A stretch of 5,900 nucleotides of DNA from JALHNF01 sp039809305 (GTDB lineage Bacteria > Patescibacteriota > Minisyncoccia > Phycocordibacterales > UBA5272). Position numbers and translations under genes: made by a program. Below, one piece after another: positions 1 through 5,110 of the stretch. The stretch covers positions 1-5,900 of the forward strand of contig JBDHUT010000037.1 of NCBI GenBank assembly GCA_039809305.1, read 5' to 3'. The notes beneath the pieces were generated by a model, which saw nothing but the letters and a program-made list of their open reading frames with translations, had not been told where the DNA came from and ran no database searches. Position 1 is the first letter of the stretch, and each line of letters begins with the position of its first letter.

Positions 1-227
1 GCAATCCTTTCACCTTCTTTAATCGAAGCCTCAGTTACAGGTGGTATGCAACTATTATCTCGCACTGTAATTACTGGATGATTTTTATGTGTCCCGGCAT
101 AGTATCCAATTGAAAAGGAAATGGTCGTAAGCGAAATAAGTACAATTATTATGGCAATATCTCTTCTTTCCAGGTATATACCCAGGGTGTTGATTTTCTG
201 TCTAAAGTATCGTATTATTGTATTCAC
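1..227 (-). CDS. Hypothetical membrane-anchored protein, N-terminal part, runs off the left edge
   Basis: I do not recognise this protein. The open frame starts at GTG (227-225) and stays open to the window edge, giving 75 complete residues plus a partial codon. Residues 1-24 are basic (RYFRQK, ERR) and probably cytoplasmic. Residues 25-45 form one hydrophobic segment (IAIIIVLISLTTISFSIGYY), followed by an outward-facing stretch with a single Cys at about residue 60 (TVRDNSCIPPVTEAS) and a charged run (IKEGERI) at the edge. It therefore looks like a single-pass, N-in anchored protein whose outer domain lies outside the window. It is divergent from rpmA, with only 26 bp between the two starts. 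A sigma70-like box pair (TTGCCA, 17 bp, TATAAA) sits just upstream and puts the transcript start close to the GTG. The coding call rests on the open frame, the topology pattern and the promoter, not on homology. Confidence 0.55.
   Translation of the reverse strand, partial: MNTIIRYFRQKINTLGIYLERRDIAIIIVLISLTTISFSIGYYAGTHKNHPVITVRDNSCIPPVTEASIKEGERI
190..218 (+). promoter_or_regulatory. Candidate sigma70 promoter for rpmA
   Basis: TTGATT (190-195, 4/6), 17-bp spacer, TATTAT (213-218, 5/6). The predicted start near 225 leaves a leader of about 29 nt, with no clear Shine-Dalgarno. The promoter lies within the N-terminal codons of the divergent gene. A rival -10 (TATATT, 243-248) would start transcription practically at the rpmA ATG, making it leaderless, but it has only a weak TTGTAT -35 at 19-bp spacing. 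The sequence alone does not decide between them. Confidence 0.35.
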
Positions 228-231
228 GTTA

Positions 232-260
232 TTTATACGTAGTATATTACTATATGGCAA
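232..260 (-). promoter_or_regulatory. Candidate sigma70 promoter for the leftward hypothetical gene
   Basis: Read on the minus strand: -35 TTGCCA (260-255, 5/6 match), 17-bp spacer, -10 TATAAA (237-232, 5/6). Only 4 nt separate the -10 box from the GTG start, so a transcript would have essentially no leader. The -35 box lies inside the first codons of rpmA. Predicted by eye from consensus. Confidence 0.35.
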
Positions 261-526
261 CAAGAAAAGCCGCCGGAACGGCGAAAAACCTCAGTGATTC
301 ACAACCAAAATACCTTGGTATTAAGTTGTATGCTGGAGAAAAAGCAAATCCTGGTTCTATTATCGTTCGACAACGAGGATCTAAGCTTCTCGCTGGAAAA
401 AATGTAAAGACAGGCAACGATTACACTCTCTACTCTACAACGGTAGGTAAGGTGAACTTCACTTCAAAACGAAAAAAGAATATTGACGGTACGACTTCAA
501 TAAAAAAAGTAGTAAATGTAGAATAA
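254..526 (+). CDS. rpmA: 50S ribosomal protein L27
   Basis: L27 is a large-subunit protein whose basic N-terminal tail reaches toward the peptidyl transferase centre. The 90-residue product begins MATRKAAGTAKN, followed by the hallmark GSIIVRQRG at residues 34-42 and then KLLAGKNVKTGNDYTLYS, which is the usual L27 order. The family is about 85-95 residues long. I chose the ATG at 254 because L27 starts at this MA-x-K-KA-type sequence. The frame is open 12 codons further upstream, but that extension (MYSRYLYVVYYY) is AT-rich leader translated by chance. There is no N-terminal extension of the kind cleaved by Prp in Firmicutes. The usual partner rplU (L21) is not next to it; the gene stands alone between a divergent gene and a convergent terminator. 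The C-terminal tail (SKRKKNIDGTTSIKKVVNVE) is lysine-rich. Confidence 0.96.
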   Translation: MATRKAAGTAKNLSDSQPKYLGIKLYAGEKANPGSIIVRQRGSKLLAGKNVKTGNDYTLYSTTVGKVNFTSKRKKNIDGTTSIKKVVNVE

Positions 527-564
527 AACAAAAAAACCGCTTTCAAGCGGTTTTTTTGTTTTAT
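523..564. terminator. Bidirectional intrinsic terminator shared by rpmA and rplI
   Basis: This is a perfect inverted repeat with 20-nt arms (523-542 and 545-564) and a 2-nt centre. The core is CCGCTT/AAGCGG, flanked by A7 on the left and T7 on the right, so it ends in a U-run when read from either side. It overlaps the rpmA stop codon and lies 12 bp from the rplI stop, so it can end both convergent transcripts. Confidence 0.9.
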
Positions 565-576
565 CAACACAAGAAT

Positions 577-1038
577 CTACCTTCTATCTTTAACCATTCC
601 TTCTGCAACAAGTGTAAGTTGAAAATTTTTCTTCACCTTTCCAGCTTTCAAGTCTATTTGATATTCACCCAAATGCTTGAGCGGTTCATCAAGATATATT
701 AGTCCAGGCGGAAGAACAACGTGATACAAAGATTTTAAAGCTTCTGAAATTTCGACCGCATGAACATGTCCGTATAACACACCTTTTTCATTAACTCGAA
801 CAGGAATTTTTATTTCTTTATTTTCCAACTGAGTGTATGCAGAAAGAAGTATCTCGATTTCTCGATCTTCTCCAGCTTGCTTTTGTTTTTGCACATGTAT
901 GACTTCTTTAACCGTACCTGCCGTTGCAAGTTTTGCCATTTTCTTTTGGATAAGAAAAGTTCCGTAGCCATCCGCAACCTCCACAACAGATCCCTTTTTA
1001 GCTAGTTTTTTTACATCAACAAGAAGAAGAAGCTTCAT
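577..1038 (-). CDS. rplI: 50S ribosomal protein L9
   Basis: L9 binds 23S rRNA near the L1 stalk and helps maintain reading frame. The 153-residue product shows the normal layout: an N-terminal RNA-binding domain (about 1-45) with DVKKLAKKGSVVEVADGYG, a charged connecting helix (about 45-74), and a C-terminal domain (about 75-147) with VLYGHV and LDEPLKHLGEYQIDLK. The length matches the family (about 148 residues). One oddity is that the conserved GYARNFLIP stretch reads GYG-T-FLIQ (24-31): one residue is missing and the Arg/Asn are lost. The ATG at 1038 is only 6 bp after the protease stop, with no clear Shine-Dalgarno, so it is probably the second gene of one transcript. Some CPR lineages are reported to lack L9; this genome has it. 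Confidence 0.95.
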   Translation of the reverse strand: MKLLLLVDVKKLAKKGSVVEVADGYGTFLIQKKMAKLATAGTVKEVIHVQKQKQAGEDREIEILLSAYTQLENKEIKIPVRVNEKGVLYGHVHAVEISEALKSLYHVVLPPGLIYLDEPLKHLGEYQIDLKAGKVKKNFQLTLVAEGMVKDRR

Positions 1039-1044
1039 ATAAAA

Positions 1045-2280
1045 CTATTTTTTTAATTCTTCTATTGCTCGTAAAAGTTGAAGATCTTTGGGTGTCTCAC
1101 CTTCTTTTGTGGTTGTCGCATGTGGCACCACAATATCCGGTAGTATTCCCCCATCAGATATAGACACTCCTTTTGGTGTAAGCCATCGAGCAATAGTTAC
1201 CTTTAGTGAGGTATCATCTGTAATTGGGATCAATTCTTGCACCGATCCTTTACCAAAAGATTTTTCACCAACAAGAATTGCTTTTTCATGATCACGCAAC
1301 GCGCTTGCTACAATTTCAGAAGCAGAAGCTGAACCACCATCAATCAAAATAGCAAGTTTTAAATTACCATCTTTAAATACATCGAACCCACGACTTCTGT
1401 ATACTTTCTCGCCATATTCTCTGTTTCCGACTTCACGAACAATCTCTTTACCTTCCGACAAGAAAAATGACGCAATATCAACTGCCGACTCTAAATATCC
1501 TCCGGGATTACTTCGGAGATCAATTACCAGTTTATTAGTTTTTCCTACATCATAGAGCTTGCCAAATTCTAAAAGCGCATCTCGGAATTTTACTGCAGAA
1601 TTCTCAGTAAAACTAAATAAATGAATAACAAAAACACCATCCTGTAATTCAGTCTCAATTGTAGGGATTTCAATGATAGCACGGGTAATAGTGAGCTCTA
1701 TTTCACGACGCTCACTTTCACGGAGAATAGTTAATTTTACAATTGTCCCAGGATCACCATGCATCATCGAAACAGCTTTATCTAAAGACATGTTCATGGT
1801 TGACGTCCCGTCAATTTTAACTATTCGATCATTAGCCTTTATTCCCGCTCTTTCTGCAGGAGTACCCTTTAGTGGAGCAACGACAGTAATGATCTTATCT
1901 TTCATTGTCACCTCCATACCAACACCCCCAAAAGATCCTTTGACACTCTCAGCAAAAGCTTTTGCTTCTTGCGGAGGAAAGAAGGTGGTGTAAGGGTCTC
2001 CAAACGACGCAGCAAGACCTTGAATTGCGCCCCATACCTTATCTTGTTCAGTCACAACTTTTGTTGAACTTGCCTTTGAAGGCGCTATCTTTTGATCAAG
2101 AATTGCCCACGCTTTCCACATTGGCGCAAAATCAGCCTTTTCTATATCTTGAGGCACTGCGGTTCCTGCAACCTGCTTTGCAACAACAGATTCCCAATTA
2201 TAGTTTGAGAGTCCGAGGGTGTACCCACCATAAAATATTCCTCCCGCAAATATCAAACTTAAGACGAGTTTTGTACGCAT
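1045..2280 (-). CDS. S41 (CtpA/Prc-type) carboxy-terminal processing serine protease, membrane-anchored
   Basis: This family cleaves exported or cell-envelope proteins at their C termini. I chose the ATG at 2280-2278 (411 aa, MRTKLVLSLIFAGG). The frame is open to an ATG at 2316, but those codons overlap the promoter, and the chosen ATG lies 7 nt after its -10 box. In this numbering, residues 4-23 form a signal anchor. GDPYTTFFPP (94-103) is the typical entry motif, a PDZ domain spans about 118-203, and DLRSNPGG is at 254-261. The catalytic Ser319 lies in GGSASASEI, and Lys344 in EKSFGKG is 25 residues later, the same spacing as the E. coli Prc Ser452/Lys477 pair. Both catalytic residues are present, so the enzyme should be active outside the membrane. 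rplI follows after 6 bp on the same strand. A ctpA-like name is plausible, but subfamily assignment needs a tree. Confidence 0.93.
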   Translation of the reverse strand: MRTKLVLSLIFAGGIFYGGYTLGLSNYNWESVVAKQVAGTAVPQDIEKADFAPMWKAWAILDQKIAPSKASSTKVVTEQDKVWGAIQGLAASFGDPYTTFFPPQEAKAFAESVKGSFGGVGMEVTMKDKIITVVAPLKGTPAERAGIKANDRIVKIDGTSTMNMSLDKAVSMMHGDPGTIVKLTILRESERREIELTITRAIIEIPTIETELQDGVFVIHLFSFTENSAVKFRDALLEFGKLYDVGKTNKLVIDLRSNPGGYLESAVDIASFFLSEGKEIVREVGNREYGEKVYRSRGFDVFKDGNLKLAILIDGGSASASEIVASALRDHEKAILVGEKSFGKGSVQELIPITDDTSLKVTIARWLTPKGVSISDGGILPDIVVPHATTTKEGETPKDLQLLRAIEELKK

Positions 2281-2287
2281 GTACATC

Positions 2288-2316
2288 AGTATCCCAGAAT
2301 TAAAATGACGGGTCAA
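2288..2316 (-). promoter_or_regulatory. Promoter for the S41 protease (and rplI), apparently leaderless
   Basis: Read on the minus strand: -35 TTGACC (2316-2311, 5/6), 17-bp spacer, -10 GATACT (2293-2288, 4/6) with an extended TGG just upstream. Seven nt separate the -10 from the ATG at 2280, so the predicted start (2281/2280) falls on or one base before the start codon. The -35 of this promoter and the spacer of the opposing corA promoter occupy the same DNA. Confidence 0.6.
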
Positions 2317-2328
2317 ACGTGGTACAAT
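2300..2328 (+). promoter_or_regulatory. Promoter for the corA-like gene and cysS, apparently leaderless
   Basis: -35 TTAAAA (2300-2305, 4/6), 17-bp spacer, -10 TACAAT (2323-2328, 5/6) preceded by TGG (extended -10). Seven nt (AGCCTTT) separate the -10 from the GTG start at 2336, so the predicted start at 2335/2336 leaves no leader. It interlocks with the divergent protease promoter, so RNA polymerase could hardly occupy both at once. Confidence 0.6.
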
Positions 2329-2335
2329 AGCCTTT

Positions 2336-3190
2336 GTGATTACACGTTTTGAAACAAAAGTCTTTACATGGATTGACGTCCAAAGTCCAAGTACAGAAGA
2401 GGTACAAGCTCTTCATGATGAATTTAAGTTTGATGCATCAATTCGCGAAGAACTCACTCAACATATTGAACGATCAAAAGTTCGTTTTTTCAACACACAC
2501 ACATACGTAGTGCTTCAGTTTCCGACAGCAGAAGGAGTGCCTCATGGTGGAAAGAAAAAAGAGGTTGACTTTATTATTGGTACCACTTTTTTAATTACAG
2601 TTCATTACGAAAAAATAGGTTCAGTAAACGAAGTCGCTACCGATACGTTAGATGCAAAACAAATCAAAACTACGAAAGATCTTTTCTTTGACATTGTATA
2701 TCGACAATACAAAAAAATCGGTAAACAGCTTGAAGACATGGATTTACTCATCCAGCATACCGAACAAAAAATATTTGGCGAACATCACAGGGCAACTGTT
2801 GAGAGAATCTCAGAAATAAACCATAAGATTCTTGATTTCAAGCGTGCACTCCGCTTTCATAAAGATATCTGGATCCAAATTGAGGAAAATGTTCTTTTTC
2901 GCAGTGATGGTGAGAAATTGCATAATGAGTACCAAAAAATATGGAATGCACTTGAGCACTACCAAGAGATCACTCACAGTTTGCAAGGCACCAACGACTC
3001 TCTTATGGCATATAGGACAAACGAAGTTATGAAGGTTCTTACCCTGCTTAGCTTTATAGCACTTCCCGTCGCCGTTATTCCACAAATAATTGACCCTCAG
3101 ATTGTACTCGACCCACTCACCATGTTTGCAATTATATTTTTTGTAAGCTTCATGATTTACCTCGGGTTTAAAAGAAAAAAATGGCTATAA
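2336..3190 (+). CDS. CorA-family (2-TM-GxN) membrane transport protein lacking the GMN motif
   Basis: CorA proteins are pentameric channels for Mg2+ or other divalent cations, with a large cytoplasmic N-terminal domain and two C-terminal membrane helices. The 284-residue product fits this plan: an N-terminal domain (FTWIDVQSPSTEEVQALHDEF at the start is typical), a long charged helical region (about 125-230) and NEVMKVLTLLSF (229-240) leading into TM1 (about 234-252). A short loop follows, then TM2 (about 261-277) and a basic KRKKWL end, a characteristic CorA terminus. The odd part is the TM1 end. Where the family reads P-L-T-F-I-x-G-I-Y-G-M-N, this protein reads PVAVIPQIIDPQ, so GMN is replaced by DPQ (253-255). 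Family membership is well supported, but Mg2+ transport is uncertain. The start is GTG, 7 nt after a -10 box. cysS follows after 3 bp. Confidence 0.85.
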   Translation: MITRFETKVFTWIDVQSPSTEEVQALHDEFKFDASIREELTQHIERSKVRFFNTHTYVVLQFPTAEGVPHGGKKKEVDFIIGTTFLITVHYEKIGSVNEVATDTLDAKQIKTTKDLFFDIVYRQYKKIGKQLEDMDLLIQHTEQKIFGEHHRATVERISEINHKILDFKRALRFHKDIWIQIEENVLFRSDGEKLHNEYQKIWNALEHYQEITHSLQGTNDSLMAYRTNEVMKVLTLLSFIALPVAVIPQIIDPQIVLDPLTMFAIIFFVSFMIYLGFKRKKWL

Positions 3191-3193
3191 CAT

Positions 3194-4564
3194 ATGAACA
3201 TCTTTCTATACAATACAAAAACAAAAACAAAAGAACTATTTCGCCCTATCCACAAAAATGAGGTTCGGATGTATCATTGTGGGCCAACAGTATACAACTA
3301 TGCCCACATTGGTAACCTACGAGCATATGTCTTTGCTGATACATTACGACGGATGTTTGAGTGGAATGAATATAGAGTAAAACAAGTTATTAACATTACC
3401 GACGTAGGACATTTGGTAAGTGATGGAGACGACGGAGAGGATAAAATGCAAAAAGGTGCGCGCCGTGAAGGAAAGACTGCCTGGGACGTAGCGAAGTTTT
3501 ACGAAGCAGAATATAAGAAAGATTTAGAAGCACTTAATATCCGTACTCAAAATACACATTTCCCTCGCGCTACAGAATTCATTCAAGAGCAAATTGCACT
3601 CGTGAAGCAGTTAGAAGATAAGGGTTATACCTACAAAACATCTGACGGTATATATTTCGACACTAGTAAGTTTAAACATTACGCAGACTTTGCGAAGCTT
3701 GATGTAAAAGGAATGCAAGAAGGTGCACGAGTCGAAGTAAATAACGAAAAAAGAAACCCGACTGATTTTGCGCTTTGGAAATTTTCACCAAGCAGTGAAA
3801 AAAGAGATATGGAATGGGAGTCTCCGTGGGGCGTTGGCTTTCCCGGATGGCACATTGAGTGCTCTGCGATGAGTGAGAAGATCTTAGAAACACCTTTCGA
3901 TATTCACACGGGAGGAATAGACCACATCCCCGTACATCACACCAACGAAATAGCACAATCTGAATGTGCCTCCGGGCACAAATACGTGCATTATTGGATG
4001 CATGTAAATTTCCTGAATATCAAAGATGGGAAAATGGCAAAATCAGGCGAGAATTTTATTCGTCTGCAAACACTTATCGATCGAAATATTTCTCCCCTTG
4101 CATACCGATATTGGCTCCTTACTTCACACTATCGAAGCGCAATAGATTTTTCTTTTGAAGCGGTTGAGGCTGCACAGACAGCGCTTAATCGTTTGTATGA
4201 TGCATATCTTTCACTTGGTACTATCTCTGGTGAAATAAACAGTGTAGTAATTGAAAAAAGTAAGGAGTTTATTAATGATGATCTAAACACCGCTCAAGTC
4301 ATTGCTCAGACATGGGAATACATAAAATCAGAAGATAGTAATGAAAATAAAAAAGCAACACTCGATGAACTCGATAAAGTACTTGGTCTGCAACTCAGCA
4401 TACAGAAAAAAGAAGTGATTCCTGAAGAAATAATTATCCTCGCTGAAGCACGCCTTATTGCCCGATTAAAAAAAGACTGGGCAGAATCAGATCGTCTTCG
4501 TGCAGAAATTGAAGCAAAAGGATTTAATATTAAAGACAAAGAAAGTGGTTACGAGATAAAATAA
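3194..4564 (+). CDS. cysS: Cysteinyl-tRNA synthetase
   Basis: This class I cytosolic synthetase charges tRNA-Cys with cysteine using ATP. The 456-residue product (E. coli 461) is complete. It has MYHCGPTVYNYAHIGN with the HIGH-type signature HIGN at 38-41, GWHIECSAMS around Cys223, and the KMSKS-type loop KMAKS at 280-284. The zinc ligands known from E. coli (Cys28, Cys209, His234, Glu238) correspond to Cys29, Cys223, His248 and Glu252, and all are present. The motif usually written HHENE is HHTNE here (Thr250), which spares both ligands. The helical C-terminal part keeps KKDWAESDRLRAEIEAKGF. The ATG lies 3 bp after the corA-like stop with no promoter visible in between, so the two are probably cotranscribed and perhaps translationally coupled. 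Confidence 0.97.
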   Translation: MNIFLYNTKTKTKELFRPIHKNEVRMYHCGPTVYNYAHIGNLRAYVFADTLRRMFEWNEYRVKQVINITDVGHLVSDGDDGEDKMQKGARREGKTAWDVAKFYEAEYKKDLEALNIRTQNTHFPRATEFIQEQIALVKQLEDKGYTYKTSDGIYFDTSKFKHYADFAKLDVKGMQEGARVEVNNEKRNPTDFALWKFSPSSEKRDMEWESPWGVGFPGWHIECSAMSEKILETPFDIHTGGIDHIPVHHTNEIAQSECASGHKYVHYWMHVNFLNIKDGKMAKSGENFIRLQTLIDRNISPLAYRYWLLTSHYRSAIDFSFEAVEAAQTALNRLYDAYLSLGTISGEINSVVIEKSKEFINDDLNTAQVIAQTWEYIKSEDSNENKKATLDELDKVLGLQLSIQKKEVIPEEIIILAEARLIARLKKDWAESDRLRAEIEAKGFNIKDKESGYEIK

Positions 4565-4593
4565 AAAAGGCACACCCCCTTACGGAATGTGCC
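4563..4593 (-). terminator. Intrinsic terminator of the candidate small RNA
   Basis: On the minus strand, GGCACA (4593-4588) pairs with TGTGCC (4574-4569) around a 13-nt loop, followed at once by a T6 run (4568-4563) that reaches into the cysS stop codon. Read on the plus strand there is no U-run after the hairpin, so it points leftward only. Confidence 0.65.
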
Positions 4594-4653
4594 CAGCTGA
4601 ACGGCTGAAATTCGGTAATCCCCCTTGGAGAAAAACCAAATCTAGGTGTGGAG
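4563..4653 (-). ncRNA. Candidate small structured RNA, unassigned, antisense to the cysS 3' UTR
   Basis: No reading frame explains this stretch. Read on the minus strand it has an AT-rich promoter-like lead-in, a structured GC-richer body and a terminator. Complementary pieces are: P1, CACACC (4650-4645) with GGTGTG (4576-4571); a hairpin TTGG/CCAA (4639-4636, 4628-4625); a stem TTACCGAA (4618-4611) with TTCCGTAA (4587-4580), 7 of 8 paired; and inside it CAGC/GCTG (4607-4604, 4597-4594). P1 and the TTCCGTAA stem compete with the terminator hairpin, like the alternative folds of an attenuator, but no gene follows on this strand. A perfect -35 TTGACA lies at 4678-4673, but its -10 is unclear: TATTAC is at only 14-bp spacing, while TATAAA (4665-4660) would place the start better but lacks a -35. 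It does not show the SRP RNA, tmRNA or RNase P RNA motifs I know. The 5' end is approximate. Confidence 0.45.
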
Positions 4654-4734
4654 TAATACTTTATATTTATTTTGTCAAGTTTTTATTGAATATCTATCTC
4701 TTGATATCTTTTATACATAGAACATACACAAAAA

Positions 4735-4768
4735 ACACTCGAGATTATTTCGAGTGTCTTTTGTTTTT
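4735..4768. terminator. Bidirectional terminator between cysS and the tRNA genes
   Basis: An 8-bp stem, ACACTCGA (4735-4742) with TCGAGTGT (4750-4757), and a 7-nt loop. On the plus strand it is followed by CTTTTGTTTTT (end of the corA-cysS transcript), and on the minus strand by TTTTTT (end of tRNA-Asp). The plus-strand transcript ending here would carry a 3' UTR of about 200 nt across the candidate antisense RNA. Confidence 0.8.
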
Positions 4769-4769
4769 G

Positions 4770-4843
4770 CGCAGCGAAAGGGATTTGAACCCTCGACCTC
4801 TGCCGTGACAGGGCAGCGCTCTAACCAGCTGAGCTACCGCTGC
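4770..4843 (-). tRNA. tRNA-Asp (anticodon GTC)
   Basis: A complete cloverleaf. The acceptor GCAGCGG pairs with TCGCTGC (one G-U at 7:66), the D-arm is GCTC/GAGC, and the anticodon stem CTGCC/GGCAG encloses loop CTGTCAC with anticodon GTC. The T-arm is GAGGG/CCCTT with loop TTCAAAT. The discriminator is G73, as expected for Asp. The next bases read CAAAA, so CCA is not encoded and must be added, unlike the two neighbouring tRNAs. A weak -10 (TAAAAT, 4857-4852) lies 8 nt upstream; the 5' end and its flank are duplicated 100 bp away. Confidence 0.95.
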
Positions 4844-4851
4844 ATGCGGTA
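4827..4851. repeat. 25-bp direct repeat, copy 1 (5' end of tRNA-Asp plus flank)
   Basis: This is identical over 25 bp to 4927-4951 at an offset of exactly 100 bp, with mismatches immediately outside both ends. It comprises the first 17 nt of tRNA-Asp and 8 bp of upstream flank (TACCGCAT in tRNA sense). Confidence 0.95.
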
Positions 4852-4951
4852 ATTTTATTGTTTACATAGAATTCTACAAATACGTAGCCTTCTGACGCTT
4901 GCAGCGCTCGCTACTCATTTAACTTGAGCTGAGCTACCGCTGCATGCGGTA
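4852..4951 (-). repeat. 100-bp segment with copy 2 of the repeat; truncated or degenerate tRNA-Asp 5' fragment
   Basis: Bases 4927-4951 repeat the tRNA-Asp 5' end. In tRNA sense the copy then leaves the tRNA sequence but meets it again in a 9-nt match (GAGCGCTGC; 4909-4901 against 4821-4813), so it may be a decayed tRNA copy. No T-arm or 3' acceptor strand is present, so it cannot form a tRNA. The remaining bases carry small inverted repeats: GTAGC/GCTAC (4884-4888, 4910-4914) enclosing CGCT/AGCG (4896-4899, 4903-4906), and the palindrome TAGAATTCTA near 4870. An extended -10 (TGC-TATAAA, 4962-4957) lies upstream and could drive a transcript through the fragment into tRNA-Asp. Removing one repeat and the 75 bp between would leave a single intact tRNA-Asp locus behind that -10. 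Confidence 0.6.
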
Positions 4952-4995
4952 CGTCATTTATAGCACATAATTCTATTTAAAAAAACTATGCGCTA

Positions 4996-5072
4996 TGGTG
5001 TCGATAGGTGGATTCGAACCACCGACCTAAGGCTTATGAGTCCTTCGCTCTAACCAACTGAGCTATATCGAC
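4996..5072 (-). tRNA. tRNA with CAT anticodon, elongator Met or Ile2 (lysidine type)
   Basis: The acceptor GTCGATA/TATCGAC is fully paired, the D-arm is GCTC/GAGC, the anticodon loop is CTCATAA, and the T-arm is GGTGG/CCACC with loop TTCGAAT. The discriminator is A73 and CCA is encoded (4998-4996). The full 1:72 pair and the Y11:R24 D-stem exclude the initiator role, which the neighbouring gene fills. A CAT anticodon fits elongator Met, or Ile if C34 becomes lysidine; sequence alone does not settle it. The closing anticodon pair (A31 opposite G39) is a mismatch. A T7 run (minus strand, 4985-4979) follows without a strong hairpin. It lies 38 nt after tRNA-fMet and is probably cotranscribed with it. 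Confidence 0.93.
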
Positions 5073-5110
5073 ATGTGTCACTTCATATCGGCAATTTTAT
5101 ATGGGTGACT

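Noticed and set aside
218..253. N-terminal extension of L27 (MYSRYLYVVYYY)
   Set aside because: L27 proteins begin at the MATRK-type sequence; the extension is AT-rich leader with no family support.
1088..2303. Plus-strand open frames of 67, 106 and 113 codons opposite the protease gene
   Set aside because: They are antisense shadows of a strongly supported S41 protease frame and show no recognisable motifs.
2281..2316. Upstream ATG codons (2316 and 2286) as start of the S41 protease
   Set aside because: They lie inside or right after the promoter boxes, upstream of the predicted transcript start. The ATG at 2280 begins a proper basic-then-hydrophobic signal anchor.
4565..4653. Signal recognition particle RNA, tmRNA, 6S RNA or a T-box for cysS
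   Set aside because: The SRP GGAA-loop with its asymmetric AGCA side, and the tmRNA ends, are not visible. A T-box would lie upstream of cysS on the plus strand, whereas this lies downstream and its terminator points the other way.
4587..4808. A 73-codon plus-strand open frame ending in RSERDLNPRPLP
   Set aside because: The C-terminal sequence is the well-known artefact of translating the complement of a tRNA T-arm. The frame crosses the small-RNA region, a terminator and tRNA-Asp.
4852..4943. A second functional tRNA starting at 4943 (minus strand)
   Set aside because: Only the 5' acceptor and half of the D-arm match; there is no T-arm motif or 3' acceptor strand in the following 75 nt.
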